From assembly GCF_017654315.1 (NCBI RefSeq), contig NZ_CP072203.1, positions 2,666,001-2,730,000 of the forward strand: a stretch of DNA of 64,000 nucleotides. Direction: 5' to 3'. Position numbers and translations under genes: made by a program. Under the pieces are notes generated by a model. It ran no database searches. It saw only the letters and a program-made list of their open reading frames with translations, and was not told the DNA's origin. The DNA comes from Gordonia polyisoprenivorans (lineage in GTDB: Bacteria > Actinomycetota > Actinomycetes > Mycobacteriales > Mycobacteriaceae). This document shows positions 1-8,523 of the stretch, one piece after another (the first letter of the stretch is position 1; each line of letters starts with the position of its first letter).

Positions 1-1
1 C

Positions 2-274
2 CCGACACCGGCGGTCGGTATCGCCCGTCGGGAGATCGCTGCGATCCTGCTGGGTGTCGTTGATGAGGTGGTCGATCGCATTGCCGATGGCCCGCTGCCC
101 CCGCGCGATCGAGTTGAGGTTCGCGAGCAGGTTGTTGTTGCCTGGGCCGGGATCAATGGGCTGCTCGCGCTGGTGGAGCGCGGTGTGATCGATGACGACC
201 CCGACGGCCTTCTGCGACGCGCCGTCGCGCTCCATACCCACGATCTGGCTGGTGTTGACCATGCGGCCCGGTGA
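2..274 (+). CDS. TetR-like transcriptional regulator, C-terminal fragment (5' end outside window)
   Basis: The reading frame is open from the first base and stops with TGA at 272-274, so the gene begins before the window. The visible ~90 residues are mostly amphipathic helix (segments IAAILLGVVDEVVDRIADG and VVVAWAGINGLLALVERG). This suits the C-terminal ligand-binding and dimer part of a TetR/AcrR regulator, where a conserved Trp-containing helix is common. The DNA-binding domain is not in view, so the family call is inference from helix pattern and length. The next gene starts at 261 inside this one, so the two are probably co-transcribed. Confidence 0.45.
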   Translation, partial: PTPAVGIARREIAAILLGVVDEVVDRIADGPLPPRDRVEVREQVVVAWAGINGLLALVERGVIDDDPDGLLRRAVALHTHDLAGVDHAAR

Positions 275-1013
275 GCACTCGACACCTCAGCAGGCGCGGA
301 TCGCCGTGGCCGCTCTCGCGGCCTCGGTGCGATTGGCCCCGCGGTCGTTGCGCGGACCGGGCACCGGTCCGTCACGTCCGCTCATCCCCATACCCGACAC
401 CGCGGTCTGCCGTCACGCCGACGAGATGGCTCGGGACACACTCTCACCGGCGGTGTACCAACACAGCCGGCGATGCTGGGAATGGGCCATGGCACTCGCC
501 GAGGTCGACGGGCTGACGCCGGACCCGGAGGCGCTGGTGGTGGCGTGCCTGCTGCACGACCTTGAGCTGGGCGGCGACGCCCAGGAGTTCGGATGCTTCG
601 CCGTGGCCGGTGGGGTTGCGGCCGCCGACCACTGCATCCGGTACGGCCGTACCGATCTAGCCGATGTCGTGTCTGCCGCGATCGCCGGCCACTTCGCGCC
701 GCGGGCCGGGTCCGGCGAGGTGGATCGGGCGCTTCACGACGCCGCTCACCTCGACGTGGCGGGCCACCGTGTCGGCGAGGTCACCCGTGCACACGTCGCA
801 ACGGTCCTCGATGCCTTCCCCCGCAACGGATTCCGGTCCGAGTTCGGTGCACTGATCGCGGTCGAGTCGCGACGGCGACCGGCGTCGACTGCCGCGGTGA
901 TCCGTCGGGTCGGGCTCGGGGCTGCGATGCGACTCAATCCGTTGGAGCGCTGGCGGCCGACCCCAACAGGGTCAACCACCGCCGAAGAAGCGCATCGGCA
1001 AGGGGAGCGGTGA
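261..1013 (+). CDS. HD-domain phosphohydrolase-like protein
   Basis: This 250-residue protein carries the central motif of HD metal-dependent phosphohydrolases: VACLLHDLEL, with the His-Asp pair, followed by a helix and further metal-ligand candidates in AIAGHFAPR and DAAHLDVAG. Many small HD proteins act on nucleotides or, in cyanamide-hydratase-like forms, on small nitriles; the substrate here cannot be told. ATG 261 is preferred because it overlaps the upstream TetR-like stop by 14 bases, the usual sign of coupling. The 3' end overlaps the opposite-strand amidotransferase gene by 80 bp (934-1013), an unusually long convergent overlap that encodes the low-complexity tails of both proteins. 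Function beyond the HD fold is unknown. Confidence 0.6.
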   Translation: MRPGEHSTPQQARIAVAALAASVRLAPRSLRGPGTGPSRPLIPIPDTAVCRHADEMARDTLSPAVYQHSRRCWEWAMALAEVDGLTPDPEALVVACLLHDLELGGDAQEFGCFAVAGGVAAADHCIRYGRTDLADVVSAAIAGHFAPRAGSGEVDRALHDAAHLDVAGHRVGEVTRAHVATVLDAFPRNGFRSEFGALIAVESRRRPASTAAVIRRVGLGAAMRLNPLERWRPTPTGSTTAEEAHRQGER

Positions 1014-1680
1014 CGGCGGCGGTCACGTCGGCGTCGGCGGGAAACCGTTCGGTGGCGGCGCTACCGATGGCCGCTTCGACCGTGGCCTGCGACTCGGCGT
1101 CCAGCCAGGCCTTGACCATCGTCCGGTCGGCCTCGAGGTGGCACTGCACTCCGTAGGAATTCCCGTGGCGGAACACCTGATTGGCGTATGCCGCCGACGA
1201 CGCGAGACGCACTGCACCGGTGGGTAGGTCGAAGCTGTCGAAGTGCCACTGCACCGTGCGTAGTGGGGTCGGCGTCAGGCTGCCCCAAAGTTCGTCGGCG
1301 CGCCCGTCCTCGGTGAGTGCCACCTCGTGTATCCCGATCTCGGGGACGGCTCCGGTGTAGACGCGGGCCCCGAGTGCGGTGGCGAGCAACTGCGAACCCA
1401 GGCAGACGCCCCACACCGCCACGCCCTGTTCGAGTGCGCGACGCAGGAATCCGATCTCGGCGCGCAGCCAGCCGAGCGTATCGGCGTCGGCAACACCCAT
1501 TCCGCCACCCATCGCCACGATGCCGTCGAAGGTCGATGGGTCCGGTGGCAGCGGTTCAGACCATGCGTGTACCAGTGTGAGGTCGGCGAGATCGTCGAGA
1601 GCGGACTGGTAGGCCCCAGGTGGCTCGGTCTCGGCGTGTTGAAGGACGAGAACCCGGGGGCGCGGTGCGGCGGTTCTCAT
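934..1680 (-). CDS. class I glutamine amidotransferase (GMP synthase-like GATase domain protein)
   Basis: This 248-residue stand-alone GATase domain has the nucleophile Cys93 in GVCLGSQLLA and the His181/Glu183 pair in YGVQCHLEAD, so the Cys-His-Glu triad is complete. Class I GATases hydrolyse glutamine to deliver ammonia. Stand-alone actinobacterial members are often labelled GMP synthase-like or peptidase C26, and some hydrolyse gamma-glutamyl compounds. No synthase domain is fused or adjacent, so the acceptor is unknown. The ATG at 1680 overlaps the stop of the universal stress protein gene (ATGA), giving an APC permease - stress protein - GATase operon. The permease suggests amino-acid or amine handling, but this is only context. 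Confidence 0.75.
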   Translation of the reverse strand: MRTAAPRPRVLVLQHAETEPPGAYQSALDDLADLTLVHAWSEPLPPDPSTFDGIVAMGGGMGVADADTLGWLRAEIGFLRRALEQGVAVWGVCLGSQLLATALGARVYTGAVPEIGIHEVALTEDGRADELWGSLTPTPLRTVQWHFDSFDLPTGAVRLASSAAYANQVFRHGNSYGVQCHLEADRTMVKAWLDAESQATVEAAIGSAATERFPADADVTAAVTAPLADALLRRWLTLLGSAASAPTD

Positions 1681-2558
1681 TCGGTCCTCGGCACCACGAT
1701 CACCGGTGCTGTGGTCCAGCGCAGGATGCGGGCCGCGGTACTCCCCAGGAAGACCCGGTTCTCGGCGCCGAGGTGACCCGAGCCGACCGCCACGAGATCG
1801 TTGTCGTCCCACTGTAGATTGTCGAGCGCCTCGTCGAGGGTGGGTCCGTCGGCGACGAGCACCTCGATGTCCAGCTCGGAATCGACGGCGGCCCTCGTCT
1901 TCTCCAGCAGATCCCGGACCACCTCGACGCGGCGTGCGCGCGCACTGCGCGAGAGGTCGTCGTCGAACGGCGACTCCAAGGAGACCAGGGAGACCAGACG
2001 CAGATCCAGGTGTGCCTGTTCGGCGAACGCCAGGGCGAACGGTAGGGGATTGCTGGTGGTGGGCTTGACCGGAACGGCAACCGTGACCATGTCCAGGGCG
2101 ACTGCGGGCCGGGTGGCGTACCCGCGCGGGGCCAGCGCCACCGGGAGCGGCGCCGAGTGCAGCAATTCGGTGCTGACCGTACCCAGCGTGTGTCGGCTGA
2201 TCAGCCCGTCCCCGGTGCCGCCGACCACGATCATCTCGGCACCGGCCTGCTGGGCCAGACCGATCAGGCCGTCGGTGAACGACTCGTCGACCACCACGAC
2301 CGTGCGTGTCTCGATGTCGTCGGGGATGCGTGCGGCACCGGCGGCCAGCCAGGTTGCCGCCTGGTTCTCCAGGCGGGCCTGATACTGCTCGACACCGGGG
2401 TGTCCGTCGTAGGGGACAGGGTGCACCACGCACACGAGATCGATGGCCGCGCCGGTCTTTCGGGCGATAGCGACCGCGAGGGCGATGCCGTCGTCGCCCG
2501 ACGGCGTGGCGAGATAGCCGACGGTCAGTCTCGGGCGTGCGGAGGAGTCAGTAGACAT
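1677..2558 (-). CDS. tandem universal stress protein (two UspA domains)
   Basis: The 293-residue protein holds two UspA-type alpha/beta domains, about residues 8-150 and 155-293. Each ends in the ATP-binding pattern of the family: GTGDGLISRHTLGTVS in the first and GSGHLGAENRVFLGSTA in the second. Both nucleotide loops look intact. Tandem Usp proteins are abundant in mycobacteria and relatives, bind ATP and modulate growth under hypoxia or starvation, although no single reaction is established. The gene overlaps the upstream permease by 11 bases and the downstream amidotransferase by an ATGA, so all three are probably one transcript. Confidence 0.88.
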   Translation of the reverse strand: MSTDSSARPRLTVGYLATPSGDDGIALAVAIARKTGAAIDLVCVVHPVPYDGHPGVEQYQARLENQAATWLAAGAARIPDDIETRTVVVVDESFTDGLIGLAQQAGAEMIVVGGTGDGLISRHTLGTVSTELLHSAPLPVALAPRGYATRPAVALDMVTVAVPVKPTTSNPLPFALAFAEQAHLDLRLVSLVSLESPFDDDLSRSARARRVEVVRDLLEKTRAAVDSELDIEVLVADGPTLDEALDNLQWDDNDLVAVGSGHLGAENRVFLGSTAARILRWTTAPVIVVPRTE

Positions 2559-4050
2559 CGGGAACCTTCACTTCGGTCGTGGCGGTCAGTGTCTTGCCCT
2601 GGAAGAACTCTCGGCGCTGGGCGAAGCAGGCCAACATGAGCGGGATGCCGAGCACCAGCATGCCGACTCCGAGGATGAACACGCCGCCGACCGGCCCGAC
2701 CGAGGTGTAGCCGTAGTCGGGATTGAACATGTCGATGGCGCTCTTGAGGAACGCCCACGTCATCGCGGCGCCGCCGAGGAGCGGGAACAGCCCGCGCATG
2801 AAGAAATTCCGAGCCGAGGAGAACAGTGTGCGCCGGAAATACCAGACCGATGAGTACGCGGTGATCCCGTAGTAGAACGCCACCGCGAGACCGAGCGAGG
2901 CGATCGAGTCGGCCAGCGTGTTCTGGCTCGCTATGGACAGGACTAGGTAGAAGGCCAGCGCCGAGACACCCATCACCGCGGTGCCGAAAGCCGGGGTCAT
3001 GTAGCGCGGGTGGATCTTCGAGAAGCGATCCGGGATCGCCTTGTAGACCGCCATCGACAGGCTGCCCCGGGCGGTCGGCAGGATCGTCGACTGGGTCGAG
3101 GAGATGGCCGAGACGCTCACCGTCAGCAGCAGGGCGGCGGCGAGGATGCCACCGGCCACCGGCTTGCCGAGAATCGTCAGCACGTCGTCGGCGTTGTCCG
3201 GGTTGTTGAGTCCGATTCCGGTCTCACCGAAGCCGGCGAAGGCCTGGACGGCATAGGCCACGAGTACATACGTCGCGACGAGGATCAGGCAGGTGATCAC
3301 CGCGGCCCGGCCGGGCGTCTTCTCCGGATCCTTGGTCTCCTCGCCGACCGCCAGGCATGCATCCCACCCCCAGTAGATGAAGATGCACAGGATCACCGCG
3401 GCCGCGATCTCGGACTGGCTCAGCCCGCTCGGCCACAGCCAGCTCCATTCCGGTGAGATCGCCTGCGGGCCGGCATGTCCCGTGCCGACCTTGACCAGTG
3501 CGATGATACTCGCGAGGATCAGGACGCCGAACTGGATGAACATCAGCGCCGAGAGCAATCGCTCGCTGATGACGATGCCCCGGATGCTGACCCAGGTCAT
3601 CCCGGCGATGAAGACACACCCGAGCAGCACCTTGATCCACAAGGTGTCGGCCAGGCTCTCCAGGCCGAGGAACTTGAGGAGATACACCGCGGCGATCTCG
3701 GCGACGTTGGCCAGCACGATGATGGCCGACACGGCCAGCCCCCACCCGCCGATCCAGCCGACCCACGGGCCGAACGCCTTGGTTCCCCAGGTGAAGGTGG
3801 TCCCACAGTCCGGGGTGTCCTTCGCCAGCTCGCGGTAGGCGAACGCCACCAGCAGCATCGGGATGAAGGCGACGACGAACATCGCCGGAGCCTTGGTGTG
3901 CACCGCGGCCACCACGTACCCCAATGTGGCCGCCAGGCTGTAGGCCGGCGCCACCGCCGACAGCCCGATGATCACATTGCCGACGAGGCCGATGGAACCG
4001 GCTCGTAAACCCTTGTCGCCCTGGATCTCGGCGTGAACGCTTTCGGTCAA
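2548..4050 (-). CDS. APC-family amino-acid permease
   Basis: This is an integral membrane protein with about 12 hydrophobic helices and the APC signature near its N-terminus (GLVGNVIIGLSAVAPAYSLA), so it probably imports an amino acid or amine with cations. The substrate cannot be read from sequence. The TTG at 4050 is chosen because GGGAG lies 7 bases upstream, giving 500 residues. An in-frame ATG at 4143 would add 31 residues of non-conserved sequence without a visible ribosome site. The 3' end overlaps the Usp gene by 11 bases. YCWGWDACL-like residues (IYWGWDACLAVGEETKDPE, helix 6 region) match the YhdG/YjeH branch rather than sugar or nucleobase carriers. Confidence 0.82.
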   Translation of the reverse strand: MTESVHAEIQGDKGLRAGSIGLVGNVIIGLSAVAPAYSLAATLGYVVAAVHTKAPAMFVVAFIPMLLVAFAYRELAKDTPDCGTTFTWGTKAFGPWVGWIGGWGLAVSAIIVLANVAEIAAVYLLKFLGLESLADTLWIKVLLGCVFIAGMTWVSIRGIVISERLLSALMFIQFGVLILASIIALVKVGTGHAGPQAISPEWSWLWPSGLSQSEIAAAVILCIFIYWGWDACLAVGEETKDPEKTPGRAAVITCLILVATYVLVAYAVQAFAGFGETGIGLNNPDNADDVLTILGKPVAGGILAAALLLTVSVSAISSTQSTILPTARGSLSMAVYKAIPDRFSKIHPRYMTPAFGTAVMGVSALAFYLVLSIASQNTLADSIASLGLAVAFYYGITAYSSVWYFRRTLFSSARNFFMRGLFPLLGGAAMTWAFLKSAIDMFNPDYGYTSVGPVGGVFILGVGMLVLGIPLMLACFAQRREFFQGKTLTATTEVKVPDVY

Positions 4051-4188
4051 TGTCTTGCTCCCACTCAGTCCGTGTGCTGGAGACAGAGTAGGGTTTCCGT
4101 CATCAGCGCGCAGCGTGATGACGGAATTAGTGACAACATTCAAGAAATGTCGTGGAATCCGTCGTGAAGGGGCTGTTTGTCGGATGTT

Positions 4189-4647
4189 TCACCACTCGCA
4201 GACCGCCATGGCGGCGGGCCCCTCGGCGTCGTCGGTCGCCACCGTGCGGGAGCCGGAGGTGACGGTGCATTGCGCGACCTCGCCACCGGAGATGAACACG
4301 ACACGGTGGGTGTCTCGCCGGTCGCCGGTGGGGGTCAGGGTCAACGATCCGGTCCATCGGTCGGCCCGTGCGTCGTGATCGGTGAGCCGCACGTCGAACT
4401 GATGTCGGGGGCGGCCGTTCGCGTCGTACCAGAGCAACTGCTCGTTGACCTCCTCGTCGGAGGCGATCGTGATGGTCAGGGGTGCCGCAGGAGATTGGGG
4501 CGCAGGGGATTGGGGCGCAGGCGGATTCGTGAGATCCGTCGATGCCGCCACCGGCGGCGGGGTGAGGCCCGCGGCCAGGCACCCCGCCGATACGACGGCG
4601 AGGACGAGCAGGACGAGGGGATGCGGGCGGGCGTTGCGGTGAGTCAT
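4189..4647 (-). CDS. small secreted or lipid-anchored protein, possibly MmpS-like fold
   Basis: The 152-residue product begins with a clear signal peptide (basic MTHRNARPHP, then the hydrophobic run LVLLVLAVVSAGC). SAGC is close to a lipobox, but Ser at -3 is atypical, so lipidation is uncertain. A short Pro/Ser-rich linker containing a repeated PAPQS follows. The mature part is beta-rich and has two cysteines placed like those in MmpS-type accessory proteins (AQCTVTSG and AVCEW at the extreme end). That resemblance is my inference; no MmpL partner is nearby. The gene stands alone, divergent from the Uma2 gene. Confidence 0.5.
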   Translation of the reverse strand: MTHRNARPHPLVLLVLAVVSAGCLAAGLTPPPVAASTDLTNPPAPQSPAPQSPAAPLTITIASDEEVNEQLLWYDANGRPRHQFDVRLTDHDARADRWTGSLTLTPTGDRRDTHRVVFISGGEVAQCTVTSGSRTVATDDAEGPAAMAVCEW

Positions 4648-4777
4648 GAACGATTGGACGCAGCGGGGGCCTGATCGGTTCCGGGTGGTCGTGTGTTGTC
4701 CACAGGCAGTTGCGGTGCGGTCGGCGCGGACCCGTCGTGCGTCATGCTTGTCGCCGTGAACCGGGAGGCGACTTACC

Positions 4778-5341
4778 ATGACAACCGTGACCACCGAGAT
4801 CCTGGGCCTGCCGCACGGCAGCGGTCTGACGTACGCGGACCTGGAGTCCATGCCCGATGACGGCTGGCGCTACGAGCTTCTCGACGGGGTCCTGATCGTG
4901 GGTCCGGCCCCTACGCCTCGGCACCAGCGAGTCGTGGCGAGGCTGCACCTGCTGCTGCACGCCGCGTGTCCGCCGGACCTCGAGGTGTTGTTCGCCCCGC
5001 TGAATGTGGTGCTCGCCGGGGACACCTGCCTGCAGCCGGATCTCCTCGTGGCACCCCGGTCGGCGTTCGCCGAGACCAACCTCCCACAGGCGCCGACGCT
5101 CGCGATCGAGGTCGCGTCGCCGTCGACGCGAGGAGTGGACATGCTGCTCAAGAAGGACAGGCTCCGGCGGGGCGGGTGCGCGCACTATTGGGTCGTCGAT
5201 CCCGCTGTTCCGACCTCGATCACCACCTGGTCGCTGGTCGACGGGGCCTACGTCGATTCCGGCACGGCCGTCGGCGAGGAATGTCTCGCGGTGACCGCAC
5301 CGTTCGCCGTCGACATCGTGCCGGCCGACCTCGTCGACTGA
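4778..5341 (+). CDS. Uma2-family (DUF820) putative restriction-endonuclease-fold protein
   Basis: The 187-residue protein shows the whole Uma2 pattern of the PD-(D/E)xK nuclease superfamily: WRYELLDGVL near residue 31, LQPDLLV near 91, TLAIEVASPST near 110 and a lysine cluster LLKKDRL, then HYWVVDP. The likely metal and catalytic residues (Glu, Asp, Glu, Lys) are present. Uma2 proteins are numerous in cyanobacteria and actinobacteria, and their biological role is unsettled. It is a lone gene between a secreted protein and the sdh operon and ends at a terminator hairpin, which suggests an independently moved cargo gene. The start is set by ATG 4778. Confidence 0.82.
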   Translation: MTTVTTEILGLPHGSGLTYADLESMPDDGWRYELLDGVLIVGPAPTPRHQRVVARLHLLLHAACPPDLEVLFAPLNVVLAGDTCLQPDLLVAPRSAFAETNLPQAPTLAIEVASPSTRGVDMLLKKDRLRRGGCAHYWVVDPAVPTSITTWSLVDGAYVDSGTAVGEECLAVTAPFAVDIVPADLVD

Positions 5342-5366
5342 GTCGGCGCACCGGCCTCGTCCGACA

Positions 5367-5401
5367 ATTCAGGCCCGCACCGAAAGGGTGCGGGCCTGAA
5401 T
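5367..5401. terminator. perfect 15-bp inverted repeat between convergent genes
   Basis: Two perfect 15-base arms (5367-5381 and 5387-5401) enclose a GAAAG loop. The hairpin lies between the Uma2 gene (+, ends 5341) and sdhB (-, ends 5457), so it can terminate both. It has no T-tract, as is usual for high-GC actinobacteria. Confidence 0.8.
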
Positions 5402-5456
5402 CGGGGCTGCAGAGGTGGCTTGTGTCCCGCTGCGAAAACGGTCAGCTGCGAAAAGC

Positions 5457-6245
5457 TCAGCGCGAGAACATGAGTGCGCGCTTGACCTCTTGGATCGCCT
5501 GGGTGACCTGGATGCCACGCGGGCAGGCGTCGGTGCAGTTGAAGGTGGTGCGGCAGCGCCACACGCCGTCGATGTCGTTGAGGATGTCGAGACGCTCGAC
5601 GGCGCCCTCGTCACGACTGTCGAAGATGAAGCGGTGTGCGTTCACGATCGCCGCCGGGCCGTAGTAGCTGCCCTCGTTCCAGAACACCGGGCAGCTGGTG
5701 GTGCAGCACGCGCACAGGATGCACTTGGTGGTGTCGTCGAAGCGGGCGCGATCGGCCGCGGACTGGATGCGCTCACGGGTCGGCTCGTTGCCACTGGTGA
5801 TCAGGAACGGCTTGATCGCCCGGTAGGCGTCGAAGAACGGCTCCATGTTGACCACGAGATCCTTCTCCACCGGAAGCCCCTTGATGGGCTCGATGGTGAT
5901 GGTGATCTCCTTGTTCTTGTCTTTCGGGAGTAAGTCCTTCATCAGCAGCTTGCAGGCGAGCCGGTTCACGCCGTTGATGCGCATGGCGTCCGAGCCGCAC
6001 ACCCCGTGGGCACAACTGCGCCGGAAGGTGAGCGTGCCGTCGAGGTAGCCCTTGACGTAGAGCAGCAGGTTCAGCAGGCGGTCGGTCGGCAGCGCCGGGA
6101 CGCGGAAGCTCTCGAAACCCTGTGCGTCGGGGTTCTCCGGGTTGAACCGGTAGATCTTCAGCGTCACCATCGTCGCCTCGTCCGGAACCGCGGGCAATGG
6201 CGGGTCGTCGGACGAGGGGGCCGGATTCTCCATGGTCACTGTCAT
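5457..6245 (-). CDS. sdhB: succinate dehydrogenase iron-sulfur subunit
   Basis: SdhB carries electrons from the flavin of SdhA to quinone through three Fe-S clusters on the inner face of the membrane. The 262-residue sequence shows the 2Fe-2S ligands in CAHGVCGSD...LAC, with Asp in the third position as in E. coli SdhB, so this is normal. The 4Fe-4S site is CILCACCTTSCP and the 3Fe-4S site is NCTDACPRGI. The ATG overlaps the sdhA stop by one base (TGATG), so translation is coupled. It is the last gene of sdhCDAB. Confidence 0.96.
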   Translation of the reverse strand: MTVTMENPAPSSDDPPLPAVPDEATMVTLKIYRFNPENPDAQGFESFRVPALPTDRLLNLLLYVKGYLDGTLTFRRSCAHGVCGSDAMRINGVNRLACKLLMKDLLPKDKNKEITITIEPIKGLPVEKDLVVNMEPFFDAYRAIKPFLITSGNEPTRERIQSAADRARFDDTTKCILCACCTTSCPVFWNEGSYYGPAAIVNAHRFIFDSRDEGAVERLDILNDIDGVWRCRTTFNCTDACPRGIQVTQAIQEVKRALMFSR

Positions 6246-7999
6246 CAGTACTTACGCTCCATCGGCTCGTAGCGGGTCTGGATGACGGGCTTCCAATCCA
6301 GCTCGATGTCGCTGAGCAGATCGTCGCCCTTCTTGTAGGCCATCGTGTGCCGCATGTAGTTGACGTCGTCGCGGTTGGGATAGTCCTCGCGGGCGTGGCC
6401 TCCGCGCGACTCCTTGCGGTTCAACGCGCCGACGACGGTGACCTCGGCCATCTCCAACAGGAAGCCGAGTTCGATGGCCTCGAGCAGATCGGAGTTGAAC
6501 CGCTTGCCCTTGTCGTGCACACGGATGTGGGCGTAGCGCTCCTTGAGCGCGTGGACGTCGGTGAGTGCCTGCTTGAGGGTTTCCTCGGTGCGGAACACCG
6601 ACGCATTGGCGTCCATCGAGGCCTGCAACTCGGTCCGGATGTCGGCGACCCGCTCGTGTCCGTGTTCGGAGAGGATCGTCTCGAGCCACGCGTCGACCAT
6701 CGCGGTCGGGTTCTCCGGCAGTTCGGTGAACTCGGCGGAGTTGGCGTATTCCGCGGCGGCGATCCCGGCCCGACGACCGAAGACGTTGATGTCGAGCAGC
6801 GAGTTGGTGCCCAGGCGGTTGGCGCCATGCACCGACACGCACGCGCACTCACCGGCGGCGTAGAGGCCGTGGACCACATCGGTCGCGTTGCGCAGGACCT
6901 GACCCTCGATGGTGGTCGGGATGCCGCCCATCACGTAGTGGCAGGTCGGGAACACCGGCACCCATTCGGTCACCGGGTCGACGCCGAGGTAGGTGCGGGC
7001 GAACTCGGTGATGTCGGGGAGCTTCTCGTTGAGGACGTCCTCGCCGAGGTGGGTCACGTCGATGTAGACGTAGTCCTTGTTGGGGCCGGCGCCCCGGCCT
7101 TCGAGGACCTCGAGGACCATCGAGCGCGCGACGATGTCGCGGGGCGCGAGGTCCTTGATGGTGGGGGCGTAGCGCTCCATGAAGCGTTCGCCGTCCACGT
7201 TGCGCAGGATGCCGCCCTCGCCGCGGACCGCCTCGGAGATGAGGATGCCCAGACCGGCCAGGCCGGTCGGGTGGAACTGATGGAACTCCATGTCCTCCAA
7301 CGGAAGTCCCTTGCGGAACACGATGCCCATGCCGTCACCGGTGAGGGTGTGGGCGTTGGAGGTGGTCTTGTACATACGACCCGAGCCGCCGGTGGCGAAG
7401 ATGATCGACTTGGCGTGGAAGACGTGGAGTTCGCCGGTGGCGAGCTCATAGGCGACGATGCCGGTGGCGACGGGCTCGCCGGCCTCGTTCTCGCTGAGGC
7501 AGAGATCGAGCGCGTAGTACTCGTTGAAGAACTCGACGTCGTGCTTGACGCAGTTCTGGTACAGCGTCTGCAGGATCATGTGGCCGGTGCGGTCGGCGGC
7601 GTAACACGCACGGCGGACCGGTGCCTTGCCGTGATCGCGGGTGTGGCCACCGAAACGTCGCTGATCGATGCGGCCCTCGGGGGTGCGGTTGAACGGCAGA
7701 CCCATCTTCTCCAGGTCGAGCACCGCGTCGATGGCCTCCTTGGCCATGATCTCGGCGGCGTCCTGGTCGACGATGTAGTCACCACCCTTGACGGTGTCGA
7801 AGGTGTGCCACTCCCAGTTGTCCTCCTCGACGTTGGCCAGCGCGGCACACATGCCGCCCTGCGCCGCGCCGGTGTGGCTGCGAGTGGGATAGAGCTTGGT
7901 GAGCACTGCGGTGCGGGCGCGGGGGGCGGCCTCGATCGCCGCGCGCATCCCGGCGCCGCCGGCACCGACGATCAGGACGTCGTAGCGGTGTTCCTGCAT
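6245..7999 (-). CDS. sdhA: succinate dehydrogenase flavoprotein subunit
   Basis: SdhA oxidises succinate to fumarate in the TCA cycle with covalently bound FAD. The 584-residue protein has the Rossmann FAD motif GAGGAGMRAA near residue 12 and the flavin-linking histidine in PTRSHTGAAQGG. The substrate-site segment TCHYVMGGIPT and the dicarboxylate-site histidines and arginines expected of the family are also present. Length and order match the mycobacterial Sdh2-type enzyme (Rv3318, from recall). It follows sdhD after 59 bp and is coupled to sdhB by a one-base overlap. Confidence 0.97.
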   Translation of the reverse strand: MQEHRYDVLIVGAGGAGMRAAIEAAPRARTAVLTKLYPTRSHTGAAQGGMCAALANVEEDNWEWHTFDTVKGGDYIVDQDAAEIMAKEAIDAVLDLEKMGLPFNRTPEGRIDQRRFGGHTRDHGKAPVRRACYAADRTGHMILQTLYQNCVKHDVEFFNEYYALDLCLSENEAGEPVATGIVAYELATGELHVFHAKSIIFATGGSGRMYKTTSNAHTLTGDGMGIVFRKGLPLEDMEFHQFHPTGLAGLGILISEAVRGEGGILRNVDGERFMERYAPTIKDLAPRDIVARSMVLEVLEGRGAGPNKDYVYIDVTHLGEDVLNEKLPDITEFARTYLGVDPVTEWVPVFPTCHYVMGGIPTTIEGQVLRNATDVVHGLYAAGECACVSVHGANRLGTNSLLDINVFGRRAGIAAAEYANSAEFTELPENPTAMVDAWLETILSEHGHERVADIRTELQASMDANASVFRTEETLKQALTDVHALKERYAHIRVHDKGKRFNSDLLEAIELGFLLEMAEVTVVGALNRKESRGGHAREDYPNRDDVNYMRHTMAYKKGDDLLSDIELDWKPVIQTRYEPMERKY

Positions 8000-8058
8000 G
8001 TGTTTCGAATCTCCTGGAGTCGACGAGGGCGGGGCGTCAGAGACGAGAGTCCGTGGCG

Positions 8059-8511
8059 TCAGTTGACGCTGTTGACGTCAAAGGTCAGAAGCGCATAGGT
8101 ACCGAGCACCAGCACGAGGATCATCGAGATCCCGAGCAGCACGTTGAGCCAGAACCGGGTGGAGTCCTTGCGCGAGTAGTCGGCGATGACGGTGCGCACA
8201 CCGTTGCCGCCGTGCAACTGGGCCAACCACAGCATCGTCAGGTCCCAGATCTGCCAGAAGGGTTCCTTCCACCGCGCCGCCACGAAGGAGGCGTCGATGC
8301 GGTGCACACCGTTGTCCCAGGCCAACATGATGAACATGTGCCCGATGGTCAGGATGATCAGCGCCAGTCCGGAGAAGCGCATGAACAGCCACGCGTACTT
8401 CTCGAAGTTGCCGCCCTTGCGGGCACGCGGGGAGCGCGGGTTGTCGAGGCTGGCCGGCCGGTCGTAGTCGGTGCCGAGCGTCTTGGCCAGGTGTGGGGAG
8501 GATGCGGTCAT
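8059..8511 (-). CDS. sdhD: succinate dehydrogenase membrane anchor subunit
   Basis: The 150-residue protein has three membrane helices, starting near LFMRFSGLALIILTIGHM, and histidines suited to heme b or quinone contacts (GHMFIML, LHGGNGVR). Together with SdhC it anchors the SdhAB head and forms the quinone site. It lies 12 bp downstream of sdhC and 59 bp upstream of sdhA. The long polar N-terminus of about 45 residues is typical of actinobacterial SdhD. Confidence 0.9.
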   Translation of the reverse strand: MTASSPHLAKTLGTDYDRPASLDNPRSPRARKGGNFEKYAWLFMRFSGLALIILTIGHMFIMLAWDNGVHRIDASFVAARWKEPFWQIWDLTMLWLAQLHGGNGVRTVIADYSRKDSTRFWLNVLLGISMILVLVLGTYALLTFDVNSVN

Positions 8512-8523
8512 CGGTGATCTCTC

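Noticed and set aside
934..2433. A 499-codon minus-strand frame apparently joining part of the stress protein region with the amidotransferase
   Set aside because: The upstream part is an out-of-frame shadow of the Usp gene. The real amidotransferase starts at 1680 in an ATGA overlap, so there is no fusion.
6197..8098. Antisense open frame of 633 codons across sdhA
   Set aside because: It is opposite sdhA, which has complete catalytic motifs; the frame is a GC-bias shadow made of Val/Asp/Glu-rich repeats.
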